Shown: in pieces, positions 9,793-20,831 of the stretch
Layout: every line of letters begins with the position of its first letter
Position numbering within the stretch: position 1 is the stretch's first letter
From: Paracoccaceae bacterium
GTDB taxonomy: Bacteria > Pseudomonadota > Alphaproteobacteria > Rhodobacterales > Rhodobacteraceae
DNA length: 64,000 nt
Assembly (NCBI GenBank): GCA_016778765.1
Contig: JADHOV010000010.1
Span: 1-64,000 of the forward strand
Direction: 5' to 3'
Position numbers and translations under genes: made by a program
The notes under the pieces: model-generated
Database searches by the model: none
The model's input: only the letters and a program-made list of their open reading frames with translations
Told to the model about the DNA's origin: nothing

Positions 9793-10956
9793 CTAGCAGA
9801 ACGCATCTCCTGACACGAGCCCCGTCATCCTTGCCGCCAAACCCCCTGTAAGATGTACAGGTTGACCCTGCGCAAACGTGCCTTCGACTGCATGACTGCG
9901 CCGATCCAAAACCACCATATCAGCCCGTTGGCGAAGGGCCAGATGCCCCCGATCACCGAGGCCCAGAATCTTGGCAGGCCGCGAGGAGATCAGCGCCCAA
10001 GCCTTGGCAATGCCAATATCAGCCTCTAAGCTTAGCGCCGCTTGGCAAAGCGATGGGTAATGGTAATCCGAGGCCAAAGCGTCGCAAAGCCCCTCTGCCA
10101 ACAAGGTTGCAACGCTGATATTGCCTTTATGCGATCCACCCCGCAACAAATTTGGCGCACCCATCACCACCGGCGAACCAAGAGCATTGGCTTTTTTGGC
10201 AACCTCATAGGTTTCCGGAAATTCACAAATCGAAACGCCCATCTGCGCCCAAATCTGACGCTGCTGAGCGCTGCGGTCATCATGGCTGCCCAGTATTGTA
10301 TGCGCGCTGAGCAGCGCTCTTAAGCGCAACAGCGCGGCAGGAACTTGGCCACGGGCGACATGCATCTTCGTTAATAACGCCAGATGCGCATCTGGATTGC
10401 GGCCGCTTTTTAATGCCTGACCCGTCAATCGGGGGGGGCGTTTTCCTGCGGCCAGTGCCGCATGGGGAATATGATCATTGAATACGATATAGGGCACTTG
10501 GAACCTAATGCACAAATCCGCAAAACGCTCATAATGATCCAACATATGCGTTTCAAAGCGCAACTGCGCGCGCAAGGTTAACGGGCTGCTTTGTTGAAAA
10601 CATTGCAAGGCCTGCAAGAATTTTTCAGCGAATTCGGGGCCGCGCATGCCCCCTTCCCAGCTGTAAAATTGCGCCAGACACGCTGTGGTAATCCCATGTG
10701 CCGCCAATTCAGATTGCACGGCAGAAAATCCTGTTTGCAAATTTTTCACCGCACCCCGCCTTGGCGCAAGATGGCGCTCAAACCCATCGCCATGCAGGTC
10801 AATAATCCCTGGCAGCACAAGAAATCCGTCAAGATCAAATGCAACGCTTTGCGGGGCGCTCGCCACGGCGCCCTTTTCAATGTGCAAAGGTGCGCGCGCC
10901 ACGCCCGTTGGCGTTAAAACATCGGCATTGTAAAAAGAGAAAGAACTACCGGTCAT
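9793..10956 (-). CDS. phnM: PhnM-like alpha-D-ribose 1-methylphosphonate 5-triphosphate diphosphatase
   Basis: A 387-residue amidohydrolase-fold protein. The metal-binding entry [19 protein letters not shown] (about residues 48-66), the HDDRS segment and the block [17 protein letters not shown] followed by [10 protein letters not shown] are hallmarks of PhnM, which removes pyrophosphate from the C-P lyase intermediate. None of the other C-P lyase genes (phnG-L, phnJ) is in this window. It is the last of three overlapping genes transcribed in the order EamA transporter, alpha/beta hydrolase, phnM. The family call is strong; whether it works in phosphonate breakdown depends on genes elsewhere. 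Confidence 0.85.
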   Translation of the reverse strand: MTGSSFSFYNADVLTPTGVARAPLHIEKGAVASAPQSVAFDLDGFLVLPGIIDLHGDGFERHLAPRRGAVKNLQTGFSAVQSELAAHGITTACLAQFYSWEGGMRGPEFAEKFLQALQCFQQSSPLTLRAQLRFETHMLDHYERFADLCIRFQVPYIVFNDHIPHAALAAGKRPPRLTGQALKSGRNPDAHLALLTKMHVARGQVPAALLRLRALLSAHTILGSHDDRSAQQRQIWAQMGVSICEFPETYEVAKKANALGSPVVMGAPNLLRGGSHKGNISVATLLAEGLCDALASDYHYPSLCQAALSLEADIGIAKAWALISSRPAKILGLGDRGHLALRQRADMVVLDRRSHAVEGTFAQGQPVHLTGGLAARMTGLVSGDAFC

Positions 10957-11671
10957 TAATCAGCACGTTTTGCAAGGCCTCAAGATCACTCATCTCAGGA
11001 TCAAACCGGCCCGTTTCAAGATAAACAAGCGTTTGCGCCAAAACATTTGGGGCATTCATGATGAATGTATGCGTGACTGGCAGAATGATATGATCGCGCA
11101 TCCCTTCAACCTTGGTAGCTGCAACCGATATTTTCCCGTCATCCGCCCCATCAATTAGCGCGGAATACGCAGGGTTTAGCGTGTGAGATCCGGCAATAAT
11201 TCCCAAATCAAACGTGACCGCGGGCAAGCTCAATACCAAACCATCGGTCCCCAATTGCGCCCCCGCCGGGCCATTGATCCACTCAAAAGGCGGTAAGGGC
11301 CCCAAAATATCAACCAACTCACTGCCCTGATTGGGCGGTGCCAGCATAACCACGCGGCCAAGATTTTCGGGGGTTTGATGGGCCAGCCAATAACGGGCCA
11401 AGATGCCCCCCATGGAATGCGTTACCAAATGGGTTTTTGCTGTTCCACAGGCGGCAAACCCCTGCGGCAATGCATAATCAGACAAAGCCTGAATAGTTTG
11501 TTTTGTTGAGGGATAATCTACTTTTACCGTTTTATACCCGTGCCGCTGCAAGACCTCTTCCAGCAACACCAGCGAAAACGCCGACCGCCCCAACCCATGC
11601 AACAACACCACACAATCTGCGGAAACCGGCTGTATGAACCCCATCGTAAAGAGAAAAAGATACCGGATCAT
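10946..11671 (-). CDS. secreted alpha/beta-hydrolase (lipase/esterase-like)
   Basis: A 241-residue protein with an N-terminal signal peptide ([18 protein letters not shown]) followed by [13 protein letters not shown], which carries the oxyanion-hole HG. The nucleophile elbow [13 protein letters not shown] has the typical GxSxG form (HSMGG). A C-terminal His is in VTHTFIMN. It resembles the triacylglycerol lipase/PGAP1-like group, so a periplasmic or outer-membrane-facing esterase is likely; the substrate is unknown. The start overlaps the EamA stop (ATGA) and the stop overlaps phnM, so all three are translationally coupled. Confidence 0.8.
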   Translation of the reverse strand: MIRYLFLFTMGFIQPVSADCVVLLHGLGRSAFSLVLLEEVLQRHGYKTVKVDYPSTKQTIQALSDYALPQGFAACGTAKTHLVTHSMGGILARYWLAHQTPENLGRVVMLAPPNQGSELVDILGPLPPFEWINGPAGAQLGTDGLVLSLPAVTFDLGIIAGSHTLNPAYSALIDGADDGKISVAATKVEGMRDHIILPVTHTFIMNAPNVLAQTLVYLETGRFDPEMSDLEALQNVLINDR

Positions 11672-12570
11672 TTTGCCCTCGTGGCGGTAGATACGCGATC
11701 ACCGCCTTTGCCCTCTGCATCAAATGACCAAGTTGCAAAGCCAATACCGCCCAAAACCACCGCGCTGGCAAGGATAAACTGCCAAGTCACGGGTTCGGAT
11801 AAAAACACCAAGCCGCCGAAAGCTGCCAAAACCGGCACGCTTAACTGCGCTATCCCCGCCACTGCAGTAGATAAACGCGGCAATATTGAATACCAAAGCG
11901 CATAGCCCATTCCTGACATCACCGCGCCGGACGCCACCGCCAAAACACCCCCGTATAGGCTAATCTGCGCAGGAAGCAGATATAAGACAGCTGCCGCCAA
12001 AAACCCTATATAGAAAAAATTCGCGGCGCTATCGGCCAAAGCATCAAGGCTTTCGCGCCCCAACAGCGAATACACCCCCCAGCCGATACCGGCCGCCAGC
12101 ATCAGCGCAGCGCCCCATGGATCAATGCCAACGGGCTGCGTCGGCCAAAGCAGCCAGACCAAACCCGTGCAAGCGATCGAAGCGCCAATCCATTTTCGCG
12201 CTGACAGATGCTCTTTTTTAATCAGTGCGCCGGCAAACATCACAAGCTGGATCACGCCAAAAAGGATCAAAGCGCCAATCCCCGTTTGCAGCGAAATATA
12301 AGCCAGCGAAAATGCAACCGCGTATACGCTCAGGCTGATCACACCCCAAAATTTGAACTCTGGAATCTGGAACCGCTTATCGCGCCACCCAATCAACAGC
12401 AGCAAACAAAGCGCCCCCGACAGTAAACGTATCGCGGCAAAAACCCAGGGCTCAAGCCGCTCAGCTCCAAGTTCGGGCGCAAGCGCCGCTCGATTCAAAA
12501 CTGAGTTGGCCGCAAATGCCAGCATCGTCACTGTGGTGAGTAAAAATAAACGCATCCAAGTTTTCCTCAA
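11668..12570 (-). CDS. EamA/DMT-superfamily transporter
   Basis: A 300-residue inner-membrane protein with about ten hydrophobic segments in two EamA repeats, the usual drug/metabolite transporter size. The first repeat has the family-like [17 protein letters not shown] and the second has the conserved [18 protein letters not shown]. Substrates of this family range from amino acids to metabolites and cannot be read from sequence. First gene of the EamA-hydrolase-phnM operon. The groEL terminator lies just upstream, so it needs its own promoter in the short gap at 12571-12606. Confidence 0.85.
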   Translation of the reverse strand: MRKTWMRLFLLTTVTMLAFAANSVLNRAALAPELGAERLEPWVFAAIRLLSGALCLLLLIGWRDKRFQIPEFKFWGVISLSVYAVAFSLAYISLQTGIGALILFGVIQLVMFAGALIKKEHLSARKWIGASIACTGLVWLLWPTQPVGIDPWGAALMLAAGIGWGVYSLLGRESLDALADSAANFFYIGFLAAAVLYLLPAQISLYGGVLAVASGAVMSGMGYALWYSILPRLSTAVAGIAQLSVPVLAAFGGLVFLSEPVTWQFILASAVVLGGIGFATWSFDAEGKGGDRVSTATRAK

Positions 12571-12606
12571 CCGCTCAGCTTTATAGGCCCTAGCGCAAGT
12601 CGGGGC

Positions 12607-12637
12607 AAAAAAAAAGGCCCAGCTACATAGCTGGGCC
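12607..12637 (-). terminator. rho-independent terminator of groESL
   Basis: A perfect 10-bp stem (GGCCCAGCTA at 12616-12625 with TAGCTGGGCC at 12628-12637) and a two-base loop. On the minus strand it is followed by nine T residues (complement of 12607-12615). It lies about 25 bases past the groEL stop, a textbook terminator. Confidence 0.95.
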
Positions 12638-12662
12638 CCATTCTTTTTTGCGTTTAAGCAGC

Positions 12663-14333
<1,671 letters not shown>

Positions 14334-14362
14334 TTAATAAATTGAAATTAGGGGAGTGCGAT

Positions 14363-14650
14363 TTAGGACAGAACGCCCAAAATATCGCTTTCTTTCATGA
14401 TCAACAGCTCTTCGCCATCTACGGTAACTTCTGTACCTGACCATTTACCAAACAAAATTTTATCGCCATTGCTGACCGCCATTGCGATCAATTCGCCGCT
14501 GTCTTTGCGAGCACCCTCACCGCAAGCGATTACAACGCCTTCAGCAGGCTTTTCTTTTGCACTATCTGGAATGATCAATCCGCCAGAAGTTTTTTCATCG
14601 CCTTCAAGGCGACGGACCAGAACGCGGTCGTGAAGCGGTTTTAATGCCAT
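14363..14650 (-). CDS. groES: co-chaperonin GroES
   Basis: A 95-residue 10-kDa co-chaperonin, the lid of GroEL. It begins [19 protein letters not shown] and contains the mobile-loop region [16 protein letters not shown] that contacts GroEL. Length is exactly usual. An AGGAGCC ribosome binding site precedes the ATG. It is the first gene of the groESL operon; a CIRCE operator and promoter lie 47-109 bases upstream. Confidence 0.97.
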   Translation of the reverse strand: MALKPLHDRVLVRRLEGDEKTSGGLIIPDSAKEKPAEGVVIACGEGARKDSGELIAMAVSNGDKILFGKWSGTEVTVDGEELLIMKESDILGVLS

Positions 14651-14696
14651 CTCTTAGGCTCCTTACGCTCAAATTAAAGTTGACCTTCGCAGGCCA

Positions 14697-14723
14697 TTAG
14701 CACTCACCTAGCGTGAGTGCCAA
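14697..14723 (-). promoter_or_regulatory. CIRCE element (HrcA operator) of groESL
   Basis: TTAGCACTC, nine-base spacer, GAGTGCCAA: the CIRCE inverted repeat with one mismatch from the consensus right arm (GAGTGCTAA). It sits directly downstream of the putative -10 box, so a bound HrcA repressor would cover the transcription start. hrcA itself is not in this window. Confidence 0.92.
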
Positions 14724-14730
14724 CAGACGT

Positions 14731-14759
14731 CATGTAAGGAGCGACCTCTACAGAGTCAA
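14731..14759 (-). promoter_or_regulatory. housekeeping promoter of groESL
   Basis: On the minus strand TTGACT (complement of 14754-14759) and TACATG (complement of 14731-14736) are separated by 17 bases. The start point would fall at the edge of the CIRCE element. Good -35, weak -10, convincing position. Confidence 0.6.
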
Positions 14760-14842
14760 CCACGCCCACTACAAATTTTTATCCAAATTCAGGTTTTTTT
14801 TATACGCAGCGTCGAGCGAAATCGATTTTTGGCAAAACGCTT

Positions 14843-16867
14843 TCAAATTAAGGCTTTTGATACCAATCCGCGCCCCTGCAAAAGCGCTTGTACCCCCGGC
14901 AGACGCCCCCGATAGGCCTGATAAAGAAGTTCGGGATCTTTCGAGCCACCCGCGGCTAGGATATTTTCTTCAAGCGATTGCGCCAAACTTTGGTCAAACG
15001 GGTCTCCTTTGTCCTCAAACGCGGCAAATGCATCGGCATCCATCACTTCAGACCACATATAGCTGTAATAGGCGCTGGCATAATACCCCCCTGAAAATAC
15101 ATGGGCGAATTGCGGTGTTGCATGGCGCATTCCAATCGCTTTGGGCATATCAATTTGATCAAGAATATCTGTCTGCCGCCGCATGATGTCAGTTGGTATA
15201 TCACCGGTATGATAAAACAAATCTACCATCGCACATGCCACATATTCAACGGTTTGGAACCCCATATCATAGGTGGCCGCGGCCAAAACTTTTTCAAGCA
15301 AGTCTTGCGGCATTGCCGCGCCTGTTTCGGCATGCGTTGCAAATTTTGCCAAGACTTCAGGCACATCAAGCCAATGCTCATAAAGCTGGCTGGGCAATTC
15401 CACAAAATCTCGGGGCACTGAAGTGCCAGAAATCATCTCATAAGTTACGTTGGACAGCATCTGATGCAAAGCATGGCCAAATTCATGAAATAAAGTGCGC
15501 GCATCATCATAAGACAGCAACGCAGGATCGCTTTTGGCAAAATTGCACACGTTAATCACGATCGGCGCTTGCGCTTTTGGGAATTTTGCCTGAGCGCGCA
15601 TCGCGCTGCACCAAGCCCCCGAGCGTTTTGAGCCCCGCGCAAAATAATCGCCAATGAATAGCGCCACATGCGCGCCATCGCGGCGCACCTCCCACGCGCG
15701 GCAATCCGAATGATAGAGCGGCAGTTTCACTTCTTCGAAACTTAACCCGAATAAACGGTTCGCGCAGTCAAACGCGGCGGCGATCATCTGATCCAGTTGG
15801 AAATAGGGTTTTAATTGCGCCTCGTCCAAATCGAATTCTGCAGCGCGGCGTTTTTCGGCATAATAGCGCCAATCCCATTTTTCCAAATCGCCATTAACGC
15901 CTTCTGCGCGCATCATATCCTGCAAAAAGCCTGCATCCTGTTCGGCACGGGCCTTCGCCGGTTGCCAGACGTCTTTAAGCAATTTTAACACATTTTCTGG
16001 CGTCTTCGCCATTTCAGTCTCAAGTTTGAAAGACGCAAAATCAGGATATCCCAAAAGCTCTGCCATCTCTTGGCGCAGGACAAGCATTTCCAAGGCCAAG
16101 GATCGGTTATCATGAGCGCCGGCATGCGCGCCGCGCGCCGCCCAGGCCTGATAAGCCTTTTTGCGCAAGTCGCGCTGCGCAGAGAATTGTAAAAACGGCA
16201 CAATAATCGATCGCGACAAAGTCACAATTGGCGCCTCAACACCTCGCTCAACGCCCGCGGCCTTGGCCGCATCAATCAAAAACTCTGGCAGGCCGTTTAA
16301 ATCTTCAGGCCCCAATTCCAAATGCCAGCTACGCTCATCATGCAAAAGATTTTGCGAAAACTCGGTACCTATTACAGCCAAACGCGATTTGATTTCTTTC
16401 ATACGCAGCTCGGCCGTACCGTTCAACGCAGCGCCGGCACGAATGAAATTGCGATGCGTCAGCATCAGGACGCGCTGCTGTTCCTCTGAAAGATCCAATT
16501 CGGCGCGGCTGTTCCAAAGCCGATCAATACGGCCGAACAGCGCTTTATTTGCATAGATTTCGGAACTATGCGCAGAGAGTTTGGGGGAAAACTCTCGCAT
16601 CAACGCCTCACGTGCAGCGTTACTATCGGCCCCTGAGAGGGTATAGAACACCGATAATACCTGATGTAACGCTTTGCCTGTTGCGGCCAATGCCTCAATG
16701 GTATTGGCAAAACTGGGGATTTGGGGGTTATTAGCAATCGCTAAGGTTTCAGCTAGATCTTCTGCCAAAGCCGTTTCGAAAGCTGGCGCAAAATCAGCAT
16801 CAGAAATTTCAGAGAAAGGCGCCAGGCCAAAGGCGCCTGTCCAGTCAGATAAAAGGGGGTTGCTCAT
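14843..16867 (-). CDS. M3-family metallopeptidase (oligopeptidase A / Dcp type)
   Basis: A 674-residue thimet-oligopeptidase-family zinc peptidase. The zinc motif HEFGH is near residue 459 (LFHEFGHALHQML) and the downstream MWSEVMDADAF block is typical of the family. There is no signal peptide, so it is cytoplasmic and probably degrades short peptides. Length agrees with PrlC/OpdA (about 680). Oligopeptidase A and peptidyl-dipeptidase Dcp cannot be told apart here. It stands alone, upstream of groES on the same strand with about 190 bases between them. Confidence 0.92.
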   Translation of the reverse strand: MSNPLLSDWTGAFGLAPFSEISDADFAPAFETALAEDLAETLAIANNPQIPSFANTIEALAATGKALHQVLSVFYTLSGADSNAAREALMREFSPKLSAHSSEIYANKALFGRIDRLWNSRAELDLSEEQQRVLMLTHRNFIRAGAALNGTAELRMKEIKSRLAVIGTEFSQNLLHDERSWHLELGPEDLNGLPEFLIDAAKAAGVERGVEAPIVTLSRSIIVPFLQFSAQRDLRKKAYQAWAARGAHAGAHDNRSLALEMLVLRQEMAELLGYPDFASFKLETEMAKTPENVLKLLKDVWQPAKARAEQDAGFLQDMMRAEGVNGDLEKWDWRYYAEKRRAAEFDLDEAQLKPYFQLDQMIAAAFDCANRLFGLSFEEVKLPLYHSDCRAWEVRRDGAHVALFIGDYFARGSKRSGAWCSAMRAQAKFPKAQAPIVINVCNFAKSDPALLSYDDARTLFHEFGHALHQMLSNVTYEMISGTSVPRDFVELPSQLYEHWLDVPEVLAKFATHAETGAAMPQDLLEKVLAAATYDMGFQTVEYVACAMVDLFYHTGDIPTDIMRRQTDILDQIDMPKAIGMRHATPQFAHVFSGGYYASAYYSYMWSEVMDADAFAAFEDKGDPFDQSLAQSLEENILAAGGSKDPELLYQAYRGRLPGVQALLQGRGLVSKALI

Positions 16868-16955
16868 ATTCTTTTTTCCTTCAAAAAATCATCGCAGCAT
16901 AGACCCCGCGCCAAACCAAAGCCCCAATAGCGCGCGCGCGCTGTCGAGCAAGCAT

Positions 16956-18002
16956 TTAACCACCGCAGATCGCGCAGTCCGTGCGAGGCGTCATTTTTAG
17001 CTTTCTCGTCTCACCATACAGCGCGTCATAGATCAGCATATCCCCCCGCAGCGCCGTGCCAGCATCACTTAGCAGCTTCAGCGCCTCTGCGGCCATCATC
17101 GCCCCAACCACGCCCGGAAGCGGCGCGAAAACGCCAGCTTCTGCACAGCTTGGCGCCAAGCCTTCCGCCGGAGCAGAGGGAAAAACACAAGCATAGCAGG
17201 GGCCAAAGGTTTTGGGATCAAACACCGCAACTTGCCCCTCCCACTGGCTTAACGCTCCAGAAATCAGAGGCATTCCCAACGCCACCGCCGTTTCATTGGC
17301 CAAATAGCGGGTGTCAAAATTATCGCTGCCATCCAATAGCAGATCAAACTCGCCGCATAACTCGGCAGCGATATCCTTAGTGAAGCGGCGGTGATAGGGG
17401 CGTATATCGATATAGGGGTTTTGCGCCAGCATCATTGTTTGCGCCGAAAACACCTTTGGCGTACCAATCGCGGCATCTTGGTGGATAACCTGTCGTTGCA
17501 AATTTGAATTTTCCACCAAATCATCATCAATCACGCCAATCGTTCCAACCCCAGACGCGGCCAAATATTGCAAAGCCGGTGCCCCCAGCCCCCCAGCCCC
17601 GATGACCAGGATTTTTGCTTGCTTAAACTTTTTTTGTCCAACACCGCCAATTTCGCGCAACATGATGTGACGCGCATACCGCTCTAACTCTGTGGCGTTA
17701 AACTTGTCCGATTGGCCAGGCGTGCTCGCCCCTGCGCTTTGCGCGCGTTCCGCGCGCCGCCGCAAGGCCCGCAATCCCAGCCGATAGATTAAAATAAGAC
17801 CGATAAACCCACCCAACAAGGCTAAGGGAGCGACAGAACCACCCGTCGCCAGAATTAAGGGATGCTGATCTGGCAAAACCAAATGGGCAAGTATTAATGC
17901 CGCATAAAGCGTTGCAATCACCGAGAACCGCACTTCAGATGGCACTTTCAAGCGTGCGCCAAAAACCCAAAACCCCAGCGCTAAAATAATCAGCCAAAGC
18001 AT
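16956..18002 (-). CDS. membrane-anchored HesA/MoeB/ThiF-family adenylyltransferase
   Basis: A 348-residue E1-like protein. Residues from about 100 on form the ThiF/MoeB adenylation domain: ERYARHIMLREIGGVGQKK, the nucleotide-binding IGAGGLGAPALQYLAASG, NLQRQVIH, and two zinc-binding CxxC pairs (CYAC and the C-terminal CAIC). The first 95 residues are unusual: about three hydrophobic segments followed by an Arg-rich stretch (RALRRRAERA), suggesting inner-membrane attachment. It probably activates the C-terminus of a MoaD- or ThiS-like sulfur carrier for molybdopterin (needed by SoxC, among others) or thiamine. The start overlaps the dut stop. Confidence 0.88.
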   Translation of the reverse strand: MLWLIILALGFWVFGARLKVPSEVRFSVIATLYAALILAHLVLPDQHPLILATGGSVAPLALLGGFIGLILIYRLGLRALRRRAERAQSAGASTPGQSDKFNATELERYARHIMLREIGGVGQKKFKQAKILVIGAGGLGAPALQYLAASGVGTIGVIDDDLVENSNLQRQVIHQDAAIGTPKVFSAQTMMLAQNPYIDIRPYHRRFTKDIAAELCGEFDLLLDGSDNFDTRYLANETAVALGMPLISGALSQWEGQVAVFDPKTFGPCYACVFPSAPAEGLAPSCAEAGVFAPLPGVVGAMMAAEALKLLSDAGTALRGDMLIYDALYGETRKLKMTPRTDCAICGG

Positions 18003-18466
18003 CAGCTGCGCCCCGTAGACCCAAAGCCGCCCGCATTGCGCTCGCTGCCGGCCAGCTCGTCTACATTGACAAACCGCGCTTGTATGACGGGCGCCACGAC
18101 CAGTTGTGCGATCCGATCTCCATGTGCAATCAGAAACGCTTGCGACCCGCTATTGTACAAAATCACACCGATTTCTCCACGGTAATCGCTGTCAACCGTT
18201 CCCGGTGCGTTCAAAAGCGTAATCCCATGCTTTAAAGCCAGACCAGATCTTGGCCGCAGCTGAACCTCAAAACCCGGCGGTATGGCAACGTGCAACCCAG
18301 TGGGCACAAGCAGGCGGTTGGCGGCCTTCAAAATCATCCCCGTTGCGCGCAAATCAGGCGCTAAATTAGCCCGAATATCTGCACCGGCTGCACCTTCAGT
18401 TTCATAGCACGGCGCGCCAAGCGTTTGATCTGCGCCCTCAGACCATGTAAATTGGACCTCAACCAT
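18002..18466 (-). CDS. dut: dUTP diphosphatase Dut
   Basis: A 154-residue trimeric dUTPase that hydrolyses dUTP to dUMP. All five family motifs are visible: AAGADIRANL, RPRSGLALKHG, GTVDSDYRGEIGV, GDRIAQLVV and the C-terminal RNAGGFGSTG that closes over the active site. I start at the ATG at 18466, which overlaps the end of coaBC by eight bases; the longer open frame upstream merely reads coaBC out of frame. It sits between coaBC and the MoeB-like gene, overlapping both, so the three form one operon. Confidence 0.95.
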   Translation of the reverse strand: MVEVQFTWSEGADQTLGAPCYETEGAAGADIRANLAPDLRATGMILKAANRLLVPTGLHVAIPPGFEVQLRPRSGLALKHGITLLNAPGTVDSDYRGEIGVILYNSGSQAFLIAHGDRIAQLVVAPVIQARFVNVDELAGSERNAGGFGSTGRS

Positions 18467-19673
18467 GCGCCGTTGACGCCTTTTCAACATGGTCAATGAT
18501 CTTTTGCACCAAACGCTCCGCCACTTGTGCCTTTGAAGCTCTGGGCCATTGATCCACCCCAGCCTGTTCAATGCACAAAATCGCGTTTTCGTCGCCCCCC
18601 ATAATACTGGTTTTGGCTGAAACATCATTTGCTAAAAGCCAATCACAGCCCTTTCGCATGCGTTTTGCCTGTGCATTCTTCTCAAGCGCTTCGGTTTCAG
18701 CCGCAAAGCCGATCACCAAATCCGGGCGATTGTCGCGGCGTTGCGCCACCGAGGCCAAAATATCGGGATTTTCCACAAAGCTTAAGGTTGAAAGCCCCCC
18801 CGCCTGTTTCTTGATCTTTTCCTCGCCGGGCATGTCTACACGATAATCGGCCACTGCCGCCACAAAGATCGCGATGTTGCACGGCAGGGCTTGCTCAACC
18901 GCTTGCGCCATCTCTAAGGCCGTTTCAACGCGTTCGATCTGCGCGCCAAGGGGCGGGTCTGCTGCCGCCGGCCCCGAGATGAACACCACCTCAGCACCTT
19001 GATTGACCAAGGCTTGTGCAATCGCGCTGCCCTGCCGCCCTGAAGAGCGGTTCGCAATATAGCGCACGGGATCAATCGGCTCATGGGTTGGGCCGGACGT
19101 GACCAGCACGCGCTGCCCTGTCAGCGGGCCGCGGGTAAAATGCATTTGCACAGCGGTCAGAATATCGGCGGGCTCAGACATACGACCGGGCCCAAATTCA
19201 CCACAGGCCATATCTCCGGCGTCGGGCCCGATAATTTTCACGCCATCGGCCTGAAGCTGGCGTAAATTGCGCTGCGTGGCAGAATGTTCCCACATCCGCA
19301 CATTCATAGAGGGTGCAATCAGTACCGGCGTATCCGTCGCCAAAATAAGCGTAGAGGCAAGATCATCGGCCCGCCCCTGCGCCATTTTTGCCATCATATT
19401 GGCCGTGGCAGGCGCGACCAAAATAAGATCAGCGCTGCGCGATAATTCGATATGGCCCATTTCTGCTTCCGAGGTCAAATCGAACAATTCAGAATATACT
19501 GTTTCACCGGCCAGAGCGGCCACCGAAAGCGGCGTCACGAATTCTTTCGCCGAGCCTGTCAAAACAGGGGTCACAGCTGCGCCCGCCGCGCGCAATTTGC
19601 GTATTAAATCCAAGGATTTATACGCAGCGATGCCGCCCGTGATAATTAACAAAATGCGCTTTGAGCTTAACAT
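18459..19673 (-). CDS. coaBC: bifunctional phosphopantothenoylcysteine decarboxylase / phosphopantothenate-cysteine ligase CoaBC
   Basis: A 404-residue fusion enzyme for two steps of coenzyme A synthesis. The N-terminal FMN-binding CoaC half begins KRILLIITGGIAAYKS and has the substrate-clamp motif PSMNVRMWEH and CGEFGPGRMSEP. The C-terminal CoaB half carries SGPTHEPIDPVRYIANRSSG. Length is usual. The first gene of coaBC-dut-moeB; the paired AGACCTT/AAGGTCT arms at 19683-19712 lie just upstream and may belong to its control region. Confidence 0.95.
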   Translation of the reverse strand: MLSSKRILLIITGGIAAYKSLDLIRKLRAAGAAVTPVLTGSAKEFVTPLSVAALAGETVYSELFDLTSEAEMGHIELSRSADLILVAPATANMMAKMAQGRADDLASTLILATDTPVLIAPSMNVRMWEHSATQRNLRQLQADGVKIIGPDAGDMACGEFGPGRMSEPADILTAVQMHFTRGPLTGQRVLVTSGPTHEPIDPVRYIANRSSGRQGSAIAQALVNQGAEVVFISGPAAADPPLGAQIERVETALEMAQAVEQALPCNIAIFVAAVADYRVDMPGEEKIKKQAGGLSTLSFVENPDILASVAQRRDNRPDLVIGFAAETEALEKNAQAKRMRKGCDWLLANDVSAKTSIMGGDENAILCIEQAGVDQWPRASKAQVAERLVQKIIDHVEKASTAHG

Positions 19674-19853
19674 TTACGCTCCAGACCTTAAAGATCTTTA
19701 TGTAAAAGGTCTCTTGCGACTACGCAAGGGAAGCCACTCAGATAAAAATCACGGCAGCTTTTTAAAACACAAAACCTAACCGCCCGCCACCTCACCATAT
19801 AGCAAGCGCTGCGCAACGAAACGCCTAGCCGACGCACAATAGGGGCGAATAGA

Positions 19854-20729
19854 TCAGAAAAAGCTCACCACTTCTTGCGAGTTTTTTTCAAGATATTTGC
19901 GCATTTTAGAAAAGGCCGCCGCCTCTAACTGCCGCACTCTTTCTTTCGACAGCCCCAGCTCTTTGCCCAAACTTTCTAGCGTGCGCGGTTCTTCTTGTAG
20001 CTTGCGTTCGCGCACGATGAACCGTTCGCGGTCATTCAGGGCGTGCAAGGCCTGTAAGAGCCACTGCCGCAATTGATCCGTGTCGTGTTCGTCTTCGATC
20101 ACATGCTGGGTTTGCGCGCCTTCATCTTCGATCGTGTCAATCCACTCGCGGCCTTCATCCTCGCTGGATTGCGTGGCATTCAGCGAATAATCCGAACCTG
20201 ACAGTCGGCCATCCATCATTTCAACATCGTTGAGCGGCACGCCAACTTCCGTCGCAATAAGTTGGTGCAACTGATGGCGATCAAGCCGATCACCGCGCTG
20301 CGATGCTTCGCGCTCTAACTGCGCTTGTACACGGCGCAAGTTGAAAAACAATGATTTTTGGCTGCTGGTCGAGCCGGTGCGCACCATCGACCAGTTGCGC
20401 ATCACATAATCCTGCACGCTGGCTTTGATCCACCACACGGCATAGGTCGAGAACCGCACGCCCCGATCCGGATCAAACTTATCGGCAGCCTTCATAAGGC
20501 CTAAACCCGCCTCTTGAATAAGATCATTCATCGGCGCACCGTAGCGCTTAAACTTTGCCGCCATGGAAATAGCCAATCGCATATAAGCGTTGATCAGCCG
20601 GTGAAGCGCTTGCTCATCTCGATGATCTCTCCACGCGTACGCTAATTTCAATTCAGTTTCCGCATCAAGCAATTCAGCCTTCATCGCACGGCGTGAAAAA
20701 GACATATCGGAGCCAGCATCTAAAGCCAT
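19854..20729 (-). CDS. rpoH: RNA polymerase sigma-32-type factor RpoH
   Basis: A 291-residue alternative sigma factor of the heat-shock class. Region 2 has KFDPDRGVRFSTYAVWWIKA, the RpoH box is SSQKSLFFNLRR, and region 4 ends with ESLGKELGLSKERVRQLEA, the helix-turn-helix that reads the -35 element. Rhodobacteraceae usually have two such factors; this one probably corresponds to RpoHII (singlet-oxygen and oxidative-stress response in Rhodobacter), but I cannot settle which without comparison. The Hsp20 gene of this window has a promoter such a factor could use. Divergent from cobU. Confidence 0.92.
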   Translation of the reverse strand: MALDAGSDMSFSRRAMKAELLDAETELKLAYAWRDHRDEQALHRLINAYMRLAISMAAKFKRYGAPMNDLIQEAGLGLMKAADKFDPDRGVRFSTYAVWWIKASVQDYVMRNWSMVRTGSTSSQKSLFFNLRRVQAQLEREASQRGDRLDRHQLHQLIATEVGVPLNDVEMMDGRLSGSDYSLNATQSSEDEGREWIDTIEDEGAQTQHVIEDEHDTDQLRQWLLQALHALNDRERFIVRERKLQEEPRTLESLGKELGLSKERVRQLEAAAFSKMRKYLEKNSQEVVSFF

Positions 20730-20831
20730 TAAACTTACCTTTCCGAACGGAAGCGCTCTAAAGCGATCTTATATTGCGTTTACTGACAGAGTTACGCACG
20801 ATGAGACCGTTTGGATCACTTTGGAAAATGA

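Noticed and set aside
19683-19712. AGACCTT / AAGGTCT arms near the coaBC start
   Set aside because: Could be an operator but is short, isolated and without known match; mentioned only under coaBC.
20730-20831. possible cobalamin riboswitch before cobU
   Set aside because: Only about 100 bases are available and no B12-box-like sequence was seen.
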